Shown in pieces: positions 40,854-50,845 of a stretch of DNA of 64,000 nt (its first letter is position 1; each line of letters begins with the position of its first letter). The stretch is from JAWKXU01 sp020446465 (GTDB lineage: Bacteria; Pseudomonadota; Alphaproteobacteria; Sphingomonadales; Sphingomonadaceae): assembly GCA_041396845.1 (NCBI GenBank), contig JAWKXU010000004.1, forward strand, positions 186,001-250,000, given 5' to 3'. The position numbers and the translations under genes are program-made. Under the pieces are notes generated by a model. The model saw only the letters and a program-made list of their open reading frames with translations, was not told the origin of the DNA and searched no databases.

Positions 40854-43639
40854 CAGAATTGGGTTCCTACGTTGAACGAGAATGCCTTGGTATCATCGCC
40901 GGGTTTTTTCATGAGCACTTTGGCGAAGTCGATCCGCAACGGACCGAAGGGGGAGTTCCAGTTGACCCCGATGCCAACCGACAGGCGCGGTTTCCAGGTA
41001 TCTCCCAGGAAGACTTCCCTAAAGGCACCGATATTACGGTTTTGGGCAGTATTAGCGATTGGTCCTGCACCAAGGCAAGCGGGAGGATTGGCATTTTGGG
41101 AATCGGTCGTCGTCGATGCGACAACTGTATCCTGATCACAGGCTGTCATATCCGCGTTGAAATCAGCGGTATCAATCTGAGTATAGAGTTGATTGCCATC
41201 GCCGTCGCGGATCGGGAAAGATGTGCCTTCGGGGAAATCTTGCAAATTCGGCTTGGTAATACCGAAAACAGAACCGGCATCCAGGAAAATAGAAGGTCTC
41301 AGCCCCATTTCCCGCGCACCGCTGCCTAGCGGAATTTCCAGCTCAGCCCTGCCGAGATAATAATACCGGCCACCCAGCGCATCATCCGTTGAATTGCTGC
41401 GTTCGGACGAAGGCGTATCCGGCACGCCATCACCATCTGTATCAAGATAAGGGTAGCGGATAACACGCGGACCAAGCCCGCGAATGTCAAAGCCGCGCAT
41501 CTGCGGTTCGCCCAGGAAGAAACGGTCCGTCAGCAAAACATCGTCAACACCGTCGCCACCACGGCTCTTGAGCGACTTGATATAGCCGCCCTCACCCTTG
41601 ACGGAGAAAATGAAACCACCACCAATCGGCCAGTATTTGGCTGCATCTGCGCGGATGCGTGCATAGCGAACATCACCCCCAAGACCGGCAAAATCCACAC
41701 TAAGCGTGGCCGAAGTGCCGCGTGTGGGGCGATAACGGCTGTCCAGTGTGCTGTAGATCAACGAGGTGCCGATAATGGAACTGGTCCGTTTACCCAGCGC
41801 ATCGCAAAGGTAGCGCCCCGCCAGCAAGGGCTGACACGTCTCGTTACCAAATTCGTCGATCGAGAAAAACTCGCGGCCCAGCGACACATCGTCGAAATTC
41901 AGCGTGTAGCGAAGGAGCGCCGACATATATTCTGTCAGCGGCACACCGACCCGCAGCGAAAACCCGGTCGTCGAGTTCTTGTATGTCGTATTACGGCTAC
42001 GGTTGAAGTAGTTGAAGCTGTTGAGATCGCGGCGATAAACGTCGATTCCGGCAGAGATATTCCGGTCAAACAGATAAGGCTCGGTAAAGCTCGCCTGGAC
42101 ACTGCGCGTATAGCGTGAATAGCTGGCGCTCAGCCCAAGCGTCTGCCCGCGACCACGGAAGTTGTTCTGACGGATGGAACCCTGGAAGATGAAGCTTTCA
42201 AGGCTGGAGAAACCGGCCGAAAGCTGGAGTTCGCCCGTCGGTTTTTCCTCGACGTCGGCTTTCAGCACGATCCGGTCCGGCGCGCTGCCCTGCTCCTGCT
42301 TGACCTCGAAGTTTTCCTGGAAATACCCCAGCGACTTGATCCGCTCAGATGAGCGTTTGACCTGCAAGGAGTTGAACGCATCGCCTTCTGCTATCCGGAA
42401 TTCCCGACGGATGACCTTGTCCTGGGTCAGCGTATTGCCGTTAATATCGATCCGTTCGACATAGACGCGCGGGGCTTCGGCTATGGTGAAGTCAACCGCC
42501 ATCGTCAGGTCTTGCTTGCTGCGACTGAACTGCGGGCTGACATCGGCAAAAGCATAGCCAAGCGTCCCGGCGAGTTCCGTAATGTTCTCGACTGTGTCCT
42601 CGACCTCCTTGGCGTTGTACCAGTCGCCTTCCTTCATCGGCAGGCGCTTGGTCAGCGCTTCTGCATCAAAGTCACGCAACTGGCTTTGCACGCTCACCCC
42701 ACCAAACTTGTAGCGATCGCCTTCCTCGACGACGTAGGTGATGATGAAGTCTTTCTTGTCCGGGGTCAGCTCTGCCACTGCCGAAACAACGCGGAAATCG
42801 GCATAGCCTTCCGTCAGGTAGAACTGACGCAGCTTCTGCTGGTCGAATGCCATGCGGTCCGGGTCATACCCGGTGCTGGAACTGAACAGCCGGAAAAAAC
42901 GCGCCTGCTTCGTGACCATCTCGCCGCGCAACTTGCCATCGGAAAAATGATCGTTCCCGATGATATTGATCTGGCGGACTTTCGATTTCGGCCCTTCGCG
43001 TATTTCAAAGACGATATCGACGCGGTTCTGCTCCAGCGATACCATTTTCGGCTCGACTTCAGCGGCAAACCGGCCCTTGCGCTTGTAAAGTTCGATAATG
43101 CGGGCAACATCGGCGCGCACTTTGGAGCGGGTGAATATCTGGCGGGGCGCCAGCTTGATTTCAGGCAGGATCTTGTCGTTCTTGAGCGTCTTGTTACCTT
43201 CCAGAACGATCCGGTTGATGACCGGGTTTTCCTGAACCTCGATCACCACGTTGCCGCTTTCGTTGCGGATCTGGACGTTGGCGAACAGTTCGGTCGCGTA
43301 AAGATCCTTCAACGCCTGGTCCGCTGCGGCCTGGCTGTAGGGCTGACCTTCGCGCAACTGGATGTAGCTGAGGATCGTTGCCGGCTCTAACCGCTGGAAA
43401 CCAGAAACCGTCAACGTGCGAATAGTATTCGATTCGGCCTGCGCGGCAGCCTCACCCGCCGATGCAGCTTCAACGCCGTCCTGTGTTCCCACAGTTGCCG
43501 CCTCGTCCTGCGCGCTCGCCACAACCGGAAGCCCGGCAAGAACGGTTGACCCAAGAAGCGCCACTGCGAGACGTGATTTACCGATTTTCTCTGCCTTCAG
43601 GCTCATATCCCGTCCAATCCTTGCCACGGCGATTCCCAT
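40853..43639 (-). CDS. bamA: Outer-membrane protein assembly factor BamA
   Basis: 928 residues from ATG 43639, behind AGGGGGTAAAG; ATG 43606 is an alternative. Signal peptide, five POTRA repeats (first beginning IRTLTVSGFQRLEPATILSYI), then a barrel with the conserved loop-6 MRGFDIRGLGPR (RGF) and a C-terminal phenylalanine (NVGTQF). An unusual insertion near the C-terminus (TDSQNANPPAC with paired cysteines) may be an extracellular loop. BamA folds outer-membrane proteins such as the TonB receptor. It stands between rseP and the OmpH-like gene. Confidence 0.96.
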   Translation of the reverse strand: MGIAVARIGRDMSLKAEKIGKSRLAVALLGSTVLAGLPVVASAQDEAATVGTQDGVEAASAGEAAAQAESNTIRTLTVSGFQRLEPATILSYIQLREGQPYSQAAADQALKDLYATELFANVQIRNESGNVVIEVQENPVINRIVLEGNKTLKNDKILPEIKLAPRQIFTRSKVRADVARIIELYKRKGRFAAEVEPKMVSLEQNRVDIVFEIREGPKSKVRQINIIGNDHFSDGKLRGEMVTKQARFFRLFSSSTGYDPDRMAFDQQKLRQFYLTEGYADFRVVSAVAELTPDKKDFIITYVVEEGDRYKFGGVSVQSQLRDFDAEALTKRLPMKEGDWYNAKEVEDTVENITELAGTLGYAFADVSPQFSRSKQDLTMAVDFTIAEAPRVYVERIDINGNTLTQDKVIRREFRIAEGDAFNSLQVKRSSERIKSLGYFQENFEVKQEQGSAPDRIVLKADVEEKPTGELQLSAGFSSLESFIFQGSIRQNNFRGRGQTLGLSASYSRYTRSVQASFTEPYLFDRNISAGIDVYRRDLNSFNYFNRSRNTTYKNSTTGFSLRVGVPLTEYMSALLRYTLNFDDVSLGREFFSIDEFGNETCQPLLAGRYLCDALGKRTSSIIGTSLIYSTLDSRYRPTRGTSATLSVDFAGLGGDVRYARIRADAAKYWPIGGGFIFSVKGEGGYIKSLKSRGGDGVDDVLLTDRFFLGEPQMRGFDIRGLGPRVIRYPYLDTDGDGVPDTPSSERSNSTDDALGGRYYYLGRAELEIPLGSGAREMGLRPSIFLDAGSVFGITKPNLQDFPEGTSFPIRDGDGNQLYTQIDTADFNADMTACDQDTVVASTTTDSQNANPPACLGAGPIANTAQNRNIGAFREVFLGDTWKPRLSVGIGVNWNSPFGPLRIDFAKVLMKKPGDDTKAFSFNVGTQF

Positions 43640-43842
43640 TCTTTACCCCCTGAGAAATGGGGATTGCAGCCTGTCAGACGACAGACACGTCCAGTTACGG
43701 GCGCAAATAACTTGCATCCGGGCCAGAATGCCGCCCTCTGCCCGATCGACCGCTTGCAATCAAGCGAAGAGCAGCCAAAATTCAGCATTATTACGCTCAC
43801 TTTCCCCCGCAAATCGCACGGCAAGCCGAACTCGCACCCTTG

Positions 43843-44958
43843 CTAGCTTCCGAAGAAGGAAAGCTGAGCAATGTCGTTGATGGTGACAAATACCATCAAG
43901 GCCAGCACAAGAGCGATGCCGGTGCGATAGGCCCACTCGTGACTGCGCGGTCCGATGGGTTTTCTGCGGATGGCTTCCGATGCATAAAACGCCAGATGGC
44001 CACCGTCGAGCGCAGGGATTGGCAGCAAGTTAATGAATGCCAAATTAATTGAGATGAGAGCCACGAAATAGACGAAAGGCTCCCACCCAAGGGAAAGCTG
44101 CTCGCCTGAATACTTGGCAATCTTGATCGGTCCGCCAAGCTCCTCGACAGTCCGTTTGCCGGTCACGATCTGGACAAGCCCGTGCCACATCATGACAACG
44201 ATTCCGCCTGTCTGACGCACCCCCAGCCCCACCGATTCAAGCGGCCCCACCTCTACCCGTTCGCCCGGAACGGAAAATACGCCAAGGCGCCCGATACGGC
44301 TTTCGTTTCCGAAACGGTCGCGCTCGATCACCGAAGGGATCGTGAAGTCGAGATCGAATGTCCGGTTGTCACGCTCGACCGTCAGGACAATGTCATATTC
44401 CGGGAACGGCACGACCCGATCGCGCAGTTCATCGAAACTGCTCAACGCCACGCCGTCTGTCGCAACGATCCTGTCGCCTTCCTGCAAGCCAGCCTTTGCC
44501 GCTGCCGATCCTTCGGAAACCGCGGCAACAACAGGTGGAATGACAAGTTTGCCATAAGCGAGATTGAACGCAGAAAGAATCGCCACTGCAACCAGAAGGT
44601 TGGTAAAAGGCCCGGCGGCCACAATCAGCGCGCGCTGCCACAAGGGCTTTGCCTGAAACGTGCGGGCGCGTTCTTCCTCCGGCAAGGCAAGCCATTCATC
44701 GGTTGGCTGGCTGGCGGGGTTCATGTCGCCCGCAAACTGGACATATCCGCCAAGCGGCAGGGCAGAGAGTTTCCAGCGCGTGCCGTGTTTGTCGGTCCGG
44801 CCCCAAAGCTCCTTGCCAAACCCGACGGAAAACGCATCCGCCTTCACCCCGCACCAGCGTCCGACTAGATAGTGCCCCAGTTCATGCACTGTGACGAGCG
44901 GCCCCAGCACCAGCAGAAAGCCCACGATCATCAGCAGAATGGAAGGTGATTCGGTCAA
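43843..44958 (-). CDS. rseP: Site-2 intramembrane zinc protease RseP
   Basis: 371 residues starting with TTG 44958 inside the dxr stop (TTGA), with AAGGA 10 nt upstream. The zinc motif HELGH is at residues 25-29, the third ligand is in NLLPIPALDGGHL, and one PDZ domain (SAAAKAGLQEGDRIVATDG) lies between. Four membrane segments. It cleaves anti-sigma factors in envelope stress and remnant signal peptides. The shorter length than E. coli RseP reflects one PDZ rather than two. Confidence 0.94.
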   Translation of the reverse strand: MTESPSILLMIVGFLLVLGPLVTVHELGHYLVGRWCGVKADAFSVGFGKELWGRTDKHGTRWKLSALPLGGYVQFAGDMNPASQPTDEWLALPEEERARTFQAKPLWQRALIVAAGPFTNLLVAVAILSAFNLAYGKLVIPPVVAAVSEGSAAAKAGLQEGDRIVATDGVALSSFDELRDRVVPFPEYDIVLTVERDNRTFDLDFTIPSVIERDRFGNESRIGRLGVFSVPGERVEVGPLESVGLGVRQTGGIVVMMWHGLVQIVTGKRTVEELGGPIKIAKYSGEQLSLGWEPFVYFVALISINLAFINLLPIPALDGGHLAFYASEAIRRKPIGPRSHEWAYRTGIALVLALMVFVTINDIAQLSFFGS

Positions 44959-46133
44959 ACCGGTGAAGTCCTTGCAAAAGATTTGTCGAGTATCTCAGAA
45001 CTACGCATTCGTGCTTCGGCGTCAATCGCCAGCACGTCATCCAGACAGGCTGGAGCAGCAGGGGCAAAGGCCCCCATCACAGCCTCAACAGATGATGCGA
45101 TCTGCGTAAAACCGATCTGGCCAGCCAGAAAGGCGGCCACTGCCACTTCATTGGCGGCGTTGAGCACAGCAGGCGCTGCACCGCCGGCCTGTGCGGCTTC
45201 ACGCGCCAGGCGCGTTGCAGGAAAGCGCACTTCATCCGGGTGTTCAAAGGTAAGCTGGCCAAGCGCGGGCAAATCGAGCGGCTCGCATGGCGTCGCCATA
45301 CGCCCCGGCCATGCCATGCACGAGGCAATCGGCACGCGCATATCCGATGGCCCAAGCTGGGCCAGCGTGGAACCATCAACAAACTCGACCATCGAATGAA
45401 CCACCGATTGCGGGTGAATCACGATCCTGATCTTGTCGAGGTCGACCGGGAACAAGTGATGCGCCTCGATCAGTTCCAGCCCCTTGTTCATCATCGACGC
45501 GGAATCGACGCTGATCTTCGCGCCCATATCCCAGTTAGGGTGGCGGACAGCCTCAGCCGGTGTCGCCTGGGCCAGTTGCCCCGCAGTCCATTCCCTGAAC
45601 GGTCCACCACTTGCCGTCAGTGTAATAGTTCGCACACGCTTTAAACTGTTGCCAGCAAGACATTGGAAAATAGCATTATGCTCAGAATCCATCGGCAACA
45701 ATGTGGCGCCATGCCGTGCGACTGCCGCCATCATCACATCGCCAGCGGAAACAAGTGCTTCCTTGTTGGCAAGGGCAACCGTCCCGCCCTGCTCGATAGC
45801 TGCCATGGTCGGCGGCAAGCCAGCACAGCCGACAATCGCCGCAACCAAAAGATCGCTGGGCTGCACTGCTGCTTCGCAAAGCGCCACCGCGCCACCGATG
45901 GCAGTGACGCCGGTCCCCGCGAGCAAGTCGCGCAAGGCGGGCAGATGCGCCTCGTCTGCTATTGCGGCCACTTTCGCATCAAACTCGATTGCGAGCCGCG
46001 CAAGTTCCTCGACATTGGCGTTCGCAGTCAGTGCAACAACGCGCCAGGCATCACGGTTACGCCGGACAAGATCCAGCGTGGAAGCTCCAATGGACCCCGT
46101 TGCGCCAAGAATGGAGATTGATCGAACTGTCAT
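44955..46133 (-). CDS. dxr: 1-deoxy-D-xylulose 5-phosphate reductoisomerase
   Basis: 392 residues. NADPH motif GATGSIGASTLDLV at the N-terminus, metal-site LPMDSEHNAIFQ, substrate loop GGPFREW and MNKGLELIEAHHLF, and HPQSVVHSMVEFVDGS are all present. It makes MEP in the non-mevalonate isoprenoid pathway, feeding UppS and the polyprenyl synthase also found in this window. Overlaps cdsA and rseP by 4 nt. Confidence 0.97.
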   Translation of the reverse strand: MTVRSISILGATGSIGASTLDLVRRNRDAWRVVALTANANVEELARLAIEFDAKVAAIADEAHLPALRDLLAGTGVTAIGGAVALCEAAVQPSDLLVAAIVGCAGLPPTMAAIEQGGTVALANKEALVSAGDVMMAAVARHGATLLPMDSEHNAIFQCLAGNSLKRVRTITLTASGGPFREWTAGQLAQATPAEAVRHPNWDMGAKISVDSASMMNKGLELIEAHHLFPVDLDKIRIVIHPQSVVHSMVEFVDGSTLAQLGPSDMRVPIASCMAWPGRMATPCEPLDLPALGQLTFEHPDEVRFPATRLAREAAQAGGAAPAVLNAANEVAVAAFLAGQIGFTQIASSVEAVMGAFAPAAPACLDDVLAIDAEARMRSSEILDKSFARTSPV

Positions 46134-46870
46134 CCAAGCCCCAACAACACCGCGCCAGCCGTCAACATACCACCGACGAACAGGACCGCCAGTAGCCCGT
46201 CCACCCGGTCAAACAGACCACCATGGCCGGGAATAAGCTGGCTCGAATCCTTTACCCCGGCGCGACGCTTCATCCAGCTTTCAAAGAAATCGCCGGCCTG
46301 CGCGATAATCGCGATGAAAAATCCAAATGTCGGCGCCTCACGCCAATAGGGCTGCGGTCTCACCCCATAAAAGCCAAAATCGCCCGTCGAACCTGACTGC
46401 AAATGGGCCGCCAGAGCCATAACTGCCGCGATGGCAAGCGTTGCCCCCACAATGCCGCCACCTAGCCCGGCCCACGTCTTTGACGGGCTTATCTTAGGGG
46501 CAATTTTTGGTCCGCCGATGGTCCGCCCGGCAAAATAGGCACCGATATCAGTCGCCACGACAGCCAGAACAATGGCAAGGATGGGGGTGAGTGGGAATTG
46601 CGGGCCGCGCAGGGCCAACAGCATCGCTGCGGCAAAACCGATGTAGATGATCCCGCCCACGTTCCACGCCATACGCTGCATGATGGAGGCGCCAAACCCG
46701 TCCACCAGCCTGCGCCATTCCCACAGAACGCCTGCCGCCACCAGCCCCACGAACACTATCCAGGCCCAGCCGCCCAGCCACAGCGCGGCCCCTGCCACGC
46801 CGACCATGACAATGGCAGACAGCGTCCGCACGCCCAGATCGGACTTCTTCGCAGGTTCACCGCCCGCCAA
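46130..46870 (-). CDS. cdsA: Phosphatidate cytidylyltransferase
   Basis: 246 residues from TTG 46870, supported by AAGGGAG upstream; it overlaps uppS by 14 nt. Multi-pass membrane protein with the CdsA signature near the end (SPSKTWAGL, then KRRAGVKDSSQLIPGHGG and FDRVDGL). It makes CDP-diacylglycerol, the precursor used by PssA (51.5 kb) and so by Psd. Shorter than E. coli CdsA, as in other alphaproteobacteria. Confidence 0.93.
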   Translation of the reverse strand: MAGGEPAKKSDLGVRTLSAIVMVGVAGAALWLGGWAWIVFVGLVAAGVLWEWRRLVDGFGASIMQRMAWNVGGIIYIGFAAAMLLALRGPQFPLTPILAIVLAVVATDIGAYFAGRTIGGPKIAPKISPSKTWAGLGGGIVGATLAIAAVMALAAHLQSGSTGDFGFYGVRPQPYWREAPTFGFFIAIIAQAGDFFESWMKRRAGVKDSSQLIPGHGGLFDRVDGLLAVLFVGGMLTAGAVLLGLG

Positions 46871-47531
46871 AGCGCCGCTCCCTTCCCGAAAACTCGGCCA
46901 GCGCCTGTTTCAAGTGATCGACCGTGAAATCCGGCCAGAGCACATCGGTAAAATAGAGTTCAGCGTATGACGCCTGCCACAACAGGAAGTTGGACAAGCG
47001 CACTTCGCCTGACGTGCGGATCAACAGGTCAAGCGGCGGCAAATCGGCGGTTTCCAGCCCTGCTGCAATCGTTTCGACTGTCACTTCGCCCTTCGCGGCT
47101 GCGGCAGCGGCGGCTTTCGCAATTTCCTGTTGTGACCCGTAATTGAGAGCCACCACAAGCGTACCCTGCGTTCCGGAAGCACTGCGCGCCTGTGCATCCT
47201 GTATCATTGTGACAAGATCGGCTGGAAAAATACTGAAATCGCCAATTATTTTCAGCTTCAGGCCGCGCTCCACAATCTCATCCAGATCGCGCGCAATGAA
47301 AATACGCAGCAAACCCATAAGGTCCGAGACTTCATCTTCGGAGCGTTTCCAGTTCTCAGATGAAAATGCGTAAAGCGTCAGAACTTCGATGCCGGTATCG
47401 TCAAGACTGCGCAGCAAGCCCCGCACCGCCTCCACGCCCCGTTTATGGCCGACGCTGCGGGGAAGCAGCCGTCGCTTCGCCCAACGGCCATTGCCGTCCA
47501 TAATGATTGCAACATGGCGGGCAGAGGTCAT
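46857..47531 (-). CDS. uppS: Isoprenyl transferase / undecaprenyl diphosphate synthase
   Basis: 224 residues from ATG 47531. HVAIIMDGNGRWAKRR (catalytic Asp), GVEAVRGLLRSLDD, YAFSSENWKR and the C-terminal LIRTSGEVRLSNFLLWQ are the defining cis-prenyltransferase blocks. It makes the lipid carrier for cell-wall synthesis. The canonical RTSGExRLSNFLLWQ is intact. A TTG at 47543 could extend it by four residues. Confidence 0.96.
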   Translation of the reverse strand: MTSARHVAIIMDGNGRWAKRRLLPRSVGHKRGVEAVRGLLRSLDDTGIEVLTLYAFSSENWKRSEDEVSDLMGLLRIFIARDLDEIVERGLKLKIIGDFSIFPADLVTMIQDAQARSASGTQGTLVVALNYGSQQEIAKAAAAAAAKGEVTVETIAAGLETADLPPLDLLIRTSGEVRLSNFLLWQASYAELYFTDVLWPDFTVDHLKQALAEFSGRERRFGGR

Positions 47532-47568
47532 GATCAGGTCCAAAGGCCAGCCAGCGCGAAAGTCCTGA

Positions 47569-48126
47569 TCACTGGCTCAGGATTTCCTTTTCCTTCTGCG
47601 CGGCGGCTTCATCAGCGTTCTTGATATATTGATCGGTCAGCTTCTGGACTTCATCTTCCATCCGCTTGCGCTCGTCCTCGCTGATTTCTTTCTTCTTTTC
47701 GTCCGTCTTCAGGCTTTCCATACCGTCACGCCGCACATTACGAATGGCGATACGCGCCTTTTCCGCATATTGGCCAGCCAGTTTCGCCAGTTCCTTGCGG
47801 CGTTCCTCGGTAAGGTCGGGAATAGGCAGGCGGATCGTCTGCCCGTCAGTCATCGGGTTCAGGCCAAGCCCTGCCCTGGCGATGCTTTTTTCGACCGGCG
47901 TGAGGTTGGACTTGTCCCACACCTGAACCGACAACATGCGCGGCTCCGGCGCTGAAACGGTCGCCACCTGATTAAGCGGCATCATCGCGCCATATACTTC
48001 CACTTGCACGGGATCGAGCAAGGTCACGTTCGCACGCCCCGTCCGCAACCCGCCAAGGTCACTTTTCAGCGATTCGACCGCTCCATTCATGCGGCGTTCG
48101 ATATCGGCTTTGTCATAGCTGGCCAT
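47569..48126 (-). CDS. frr: Ribosome recycling factor
   Basis: 185 residues, standard length. RTGRANVTLLDPVQVEVYG, QVWDKSNLTPVEKSIARAGLGLNP and PIPDLTEERRKELAK are conserved, followed by the helical three-stranded bundle. It splits post-termination ribosomes with EF-G. Three nt separate it from pyrH. Confidence 0.97.
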   Translation of the reverse strand: MASYDKADIERRMNGAVESLKSDLGGLRTGRANVTLLDPVQVEVYGAMMPLNQVATVSAPEPRMLSVQVWDKSNLTPVEKSIARAGLGLNPMTDGQTIRLPIPDLTEERRKELAKLAGQYAEKARIAIRNVRRDGMESLKTDEKKKEISEDERKRMEDEVQKLTDQYIKNADEAAAQKEKEILSQ

Positions 48127-48129
48127 TGA

Positions 48130-48852
48130 TCAGGCTCCTTTCTCAACGATCGTCTGCACACCCTTCCCGCCGAGCACTTTTGCAAGGTTGCCCTTTTCGC
48201 GGATGGAAAACACGACGATCGGTATATCGTTATCACGGCACAGCGCCACAGCTGATGCATCCATCACCTTGAGATTTTTTGCTAAAACCGTTCCATAATC
48301 AACTGTTTCAAAACGAATTGCATCAGGGTTTGATTTAGGATCACTATCATAGACCCCATCGACGCTGGTGCCCTTGAACAAGGCATCGCACTTCATTTCA
48401 GCCGCCCGCAATGCCGCGCCGGAATCGGTTGTGAAATAGGGTGCGCCAACACCGGCGGCAAAAATCACGATCCGTCCTTTTTCAAGGTGCCGTTCCGCAC
48501 GGCGACGAATGACCGGTTCGCACACCTTGTCCATCTCGATAGCCGATTGCACGCGCGTCGGCACCCCGATCTGTTCCAGCGCATTCTGCATGGCAAGCGC
48601 GTTCATCACTGTCGCCAGCATACCCATGTAGTCAGCCTGGGCACGGTCCATGCCCTTGGCTGCCCCGGCCATGCCGCGAAAGATATTGCCGCCGCCAATG
48701 ACAAGGCAGATTTCAAGCCCGGTATCGCGCGCAGCCTTGACCTCTTCAGCCAGTTTGTCGACAAATGCAGTGTCTATCCCGAACTGCTGATCACCCATGA
48801 GCACTTCACCCGACAGCTTCAGCAGAATACGCTTTGTGTTGGGCAGCAACAT
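48130..48852 (-). CDS. pyrH: UMP kinase
   Basis: 240 residues from ATG 48852 (MLLPNTKRILLKLSGE); a much longer upstream frame lacks similarity and is dropped. ATP site KLSGEVLMG, IGGGNIFRG, GTGAPYFTTD-like GVGAPYFTTDSGAALRAAE and SVDGVYDSDP are seen. It phosphorylates UMP to UDP. Order tsf-pyrH-frr is the conserved bacterial arrangement. Confidence 0.96.
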   Translation of the reverse strand: MLLPNTKRILLKLSGEVLMGDQQFGIDTAFVDKLAEEVKAARDTGLEICLVIGGGNIFRGMAGAAKGMDRAQADYMGMLATVMNALAMQNALEQIGVPTRVQSAIEMDKVCEPVIRRRAERHLEKGRIVIFAAGVGAPYFTTDSGAALRAAEMKCDALFKGTSVDGVYDSDPKSNPDAIRFETVDYGTVLAKNLKVMDASAVALCRDNDIPIVVFSIREKGNLAKVLGGKGVQTIVEKGA

Positions 48853-48961
48853 GGAGTGAATATCTCTCGCTATCGGTGGATCGCGGCCCTTATAGTGGCA
48901 GGTGCGCGCCTGCCAAGGGCTGATGACCAGGGCTGGAAAACTTGCACGCCCCGGCCAAAGG

Positions 48962-48995
48962 AAAAGGCCCCGCCCTGCCCATGCAGCGCGAGGCC
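48962..48995 (-). terminator. Rho-independent terminator after tsf
   Basis: On the minus strand GGCCTCGC (48995-48988) pairs with GCGGGGCC (48973-48966, one G-T pair) and is followed by TTTT, 26 bp after the tsf stop. It separates rpsB-tsf from pyrH. Confidence 0.65.
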
Positions 48996-49020
48996 CCATC
49001 TTTTTTAGGAATGCAGCTTG

Positions 49021-49947
49021 TCAGCCGCCAACAGCAGCGGCGACTTCAGCAGCAAAGTCGCTCTCTTCCTTCTCGATGCCTTCACCGAGCTGGAAGCGGA
49101 CGTAATCCTTCAGGACGATCTTGGTGCCGGCTTCCTTGCCTGCCTGATCGACAACCTGCTGAACCGGGGTCTTGTTGTCCATCACGAACACCTGGCTAAG
49201 CAGCGCGTTTTCCTTGGCGAACTTGTTCACCGCGCCTTCGACCATCTTTTCCTGAACGTTTTCAGGCTTGCCGCTTTCCGCTGCCTTTTCAGCGGCGATC
49301 TTGCGCTCACGCTCAATCAGTTCAGCATCGAGGTCGTCAGCCGAAAGCGCCAACGGGAAGGCTGCTGCAATGTGCATCGCAATCTGCTTGCCAAGCGGTT
49401 CGAGAACATCAGCACCAGCATCGGATTCGAGCGCGACGAGCACGCCGATCTTGCCAAGATTGGGCGCCGCAGCGTTGTGCATATATGGCACAACCACGCC
49501 CTTGGCGACGGAAACGGTCTTCATGCGGCGAAGCTGCTGGTTTTCACCAATCGTCGCGACGTTGTTGGTCAGCTTGTCACCAACGGTGCCACCATCGGGA
49601 TAGGCCGAGCCGCGCAGAGCCTCGACATCGTCCGAAGACGCCTCCAGCGCGATCTGCGTCGTCTTGCGAACGAAATCCTGAAACTGGTCGTTCTTGGCAA
49701 CAAAGTCGGTTTCGGAGTTGACTTCAACCGCAACACCCTTCGTGCCGGCAACGGCCACACCAACCAGCCCTTCGGCGGCAGTGCGGCTGGACTTCTTGGC
49801 CACAGCGGCAAGGCCCTTGGCGCGCAGCGCGTCAACCGCCGCTTCGATATCGCCATTGGATTCTTCAAGCGCTTTCTTGCAGTCCATCATGCCGGCGCCA
49901 GTGCGCTCGCGCAGGTTCTTCACGTCAGCAGCAGTATAAGCAGCCAT
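49021..49947 (-). CDS. tsf: Translation elongation factor Ts
   Basis: 308 residues from ATG 49947, behind GAGGATC. The N-terminal UBA-like part VKNLRERTGAGMMDCKKAL and the TDFVAKND region for EF-Tu binding are typical. It exchanges GDP for GTP on EF-Tu. Lies 103 nt after rpsB, with an intercistronic hairpin between them. Confidence 0.97.
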   Translation of the reverse strand: MAAYTAADVKNLRERTGAGMMDCKKALEESNGDIEAAVDALRAKGLAAVAKKSSRTAAEGLVGVAVAGTKGVAVEVNSETDFVAKNDQFQDFVRKTTQIALEASSDDVEALRGSAYPDGGTVGDKLTNNVATIGENQQLRRMKTVSVAKGVVVPYMHNAAAPNLGKIGVLVALESDAGADVLEPLGKQIAMHIAAAFPLALSADDLDAELIERERKIAAEKAAESGKPENVQEKMVEGAVNKFAKENALLSQVFVMDNKTPVQQVVDQAGKEAGTKIVLKDYVRFQLGEGIEKEESDFAAEVAAAVGG

Positions 49948-49976
49948 CGGTTTGATCCTCTTCAAAAGTGTGTCAG

Positions 49977-50009
49977 GCGCCGAACCAGCCCCAAGGGGCG
50001 ATCCGGCGC
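49977..50009 (-). other. Intercistronic hairpin between rpsB and tsf
   Basis: GCGCCG (49977-49982) pairs with CGGCGC (50004-50009) and inside it GCCCC (49988-49992) with GGGGC (49995-49999). There is no immediate T-run, so it may attenuate or stabilise the rpsB-tsf message rather than end it. Confidence 0.5.
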
Positions 50010-50050
50010 TTGGAATGGAAATGTGTCGGCGCTGTTGCGCCGAAGGTGAC

Positions 50051-50845
50051 TCAGGCTTCAGCCGGAGTCGTTTCGACCGTTTCAGCGTCAGCCACTACAG
50101 CCGCGTCGCTTTCAGTCGGCTGCTCCATCGCGCCGATATCAGCACCCGAATCGACAGCAGCACCCTGCTTGCCCTGCGATGCGGCCTGGGCGATCGCTTC
50201 GCAGTAAAGACGCACAGCGCGGCTCGCGTCGTCGTTGGCCGGAACTGGGAAAGCAATGCCCGACGGGTCCACATTGGTATCAAGAATGGCAACGACCGGA
50301 ATGCCCAGCACATTGGCTTCCTTGATCGCCAGTTCTTCCTTGTTGGCATCGATCACGAACATGACGTCCGGGACGCCGCCCATGTCGCGGATGCCGCCAA
50401 GCGACAGTTCAAGCTTGTCACGTTCCCGCGTCAGCTGCAGGACTTCCTTTTTGGTCAGGCCGACTGCGCCGCCTGCCAGCTGTTCTTCCAGTGTCTTCAG
50501 ACGCTTGATCGACTGGCTGATCGTCTTCCAGTTCGTCAGCATCCCACCAAGCCAGCGGTGATTGACAAAGTGCTGGCCGCAGCTGCGTGCTGCCTGGGCG
50601 ATCGGCTCCTGCGCCTGGCGCTTGGTGCCGACAAACAGAACCTTGCCACCAGCACGAACTGTCGCGGATACGAAGTCCAGCGCGCGCGCCATCAGCGGAA
50701 CGGTCTGCGAAAGGTCGAGAATGTGGATGCCGTTGCGGGCGCCGAAGATATACGGCTTCATCCGCGGGTTCCAACGGTGGGTCTGGTGGCCGAAGTGTGC
50801 GCCGGCCTCGATCAATTGCTGCATCGTGACGGTAGGTGCCGCCAT
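50051..50845 (-). CDS. rpsB: 30S ribosomal protein S2
   Basis: 264 residues from ATG 50845, with AAAGGAATTA upstream. MQQLIEAGAHFGHQTHRWNPRM, FVGTKRQAQ, VNHRWLGGMLTNWKT and ANVLGIPVVAILDTNVDP are S2 hallmarks. An acidic, Ala-rich C-terminal tail follows, as in other alphaproteobacteria. First gene of rpsB-tsf. Confidence 0.97.
   Translation of the reverse strand: MAAPTVTMQQLIEAGAHFGHQTHRWNPRMKPYIFGARNGIHILDLSQTVPLMARALDFVSATVRAGGKVLFVGTKRQAQEPIAQAARSCGQHFVNHRWLGGMLTNWKTISQSIKRLKTLEEQLAGGAVGLTKKEVLQLTRERDKLELSLGGIRDMGGVPDVMFVIDANKEELAIKEANVLGIPVVAILDTNVDPSGIAFPVPANDDASRAVRLYCEAIAQAASQGKQGAAVDSGADIGAMEQPTESDAAVVADAETVETTPAEA

Noticed and set aside
48853..48999. 49-residue N-terminal extension of PyrH
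   Set aside because: UMP kinase similarity begins at the ATG at 48852; the upstream residues look like translated terminator and spacer.
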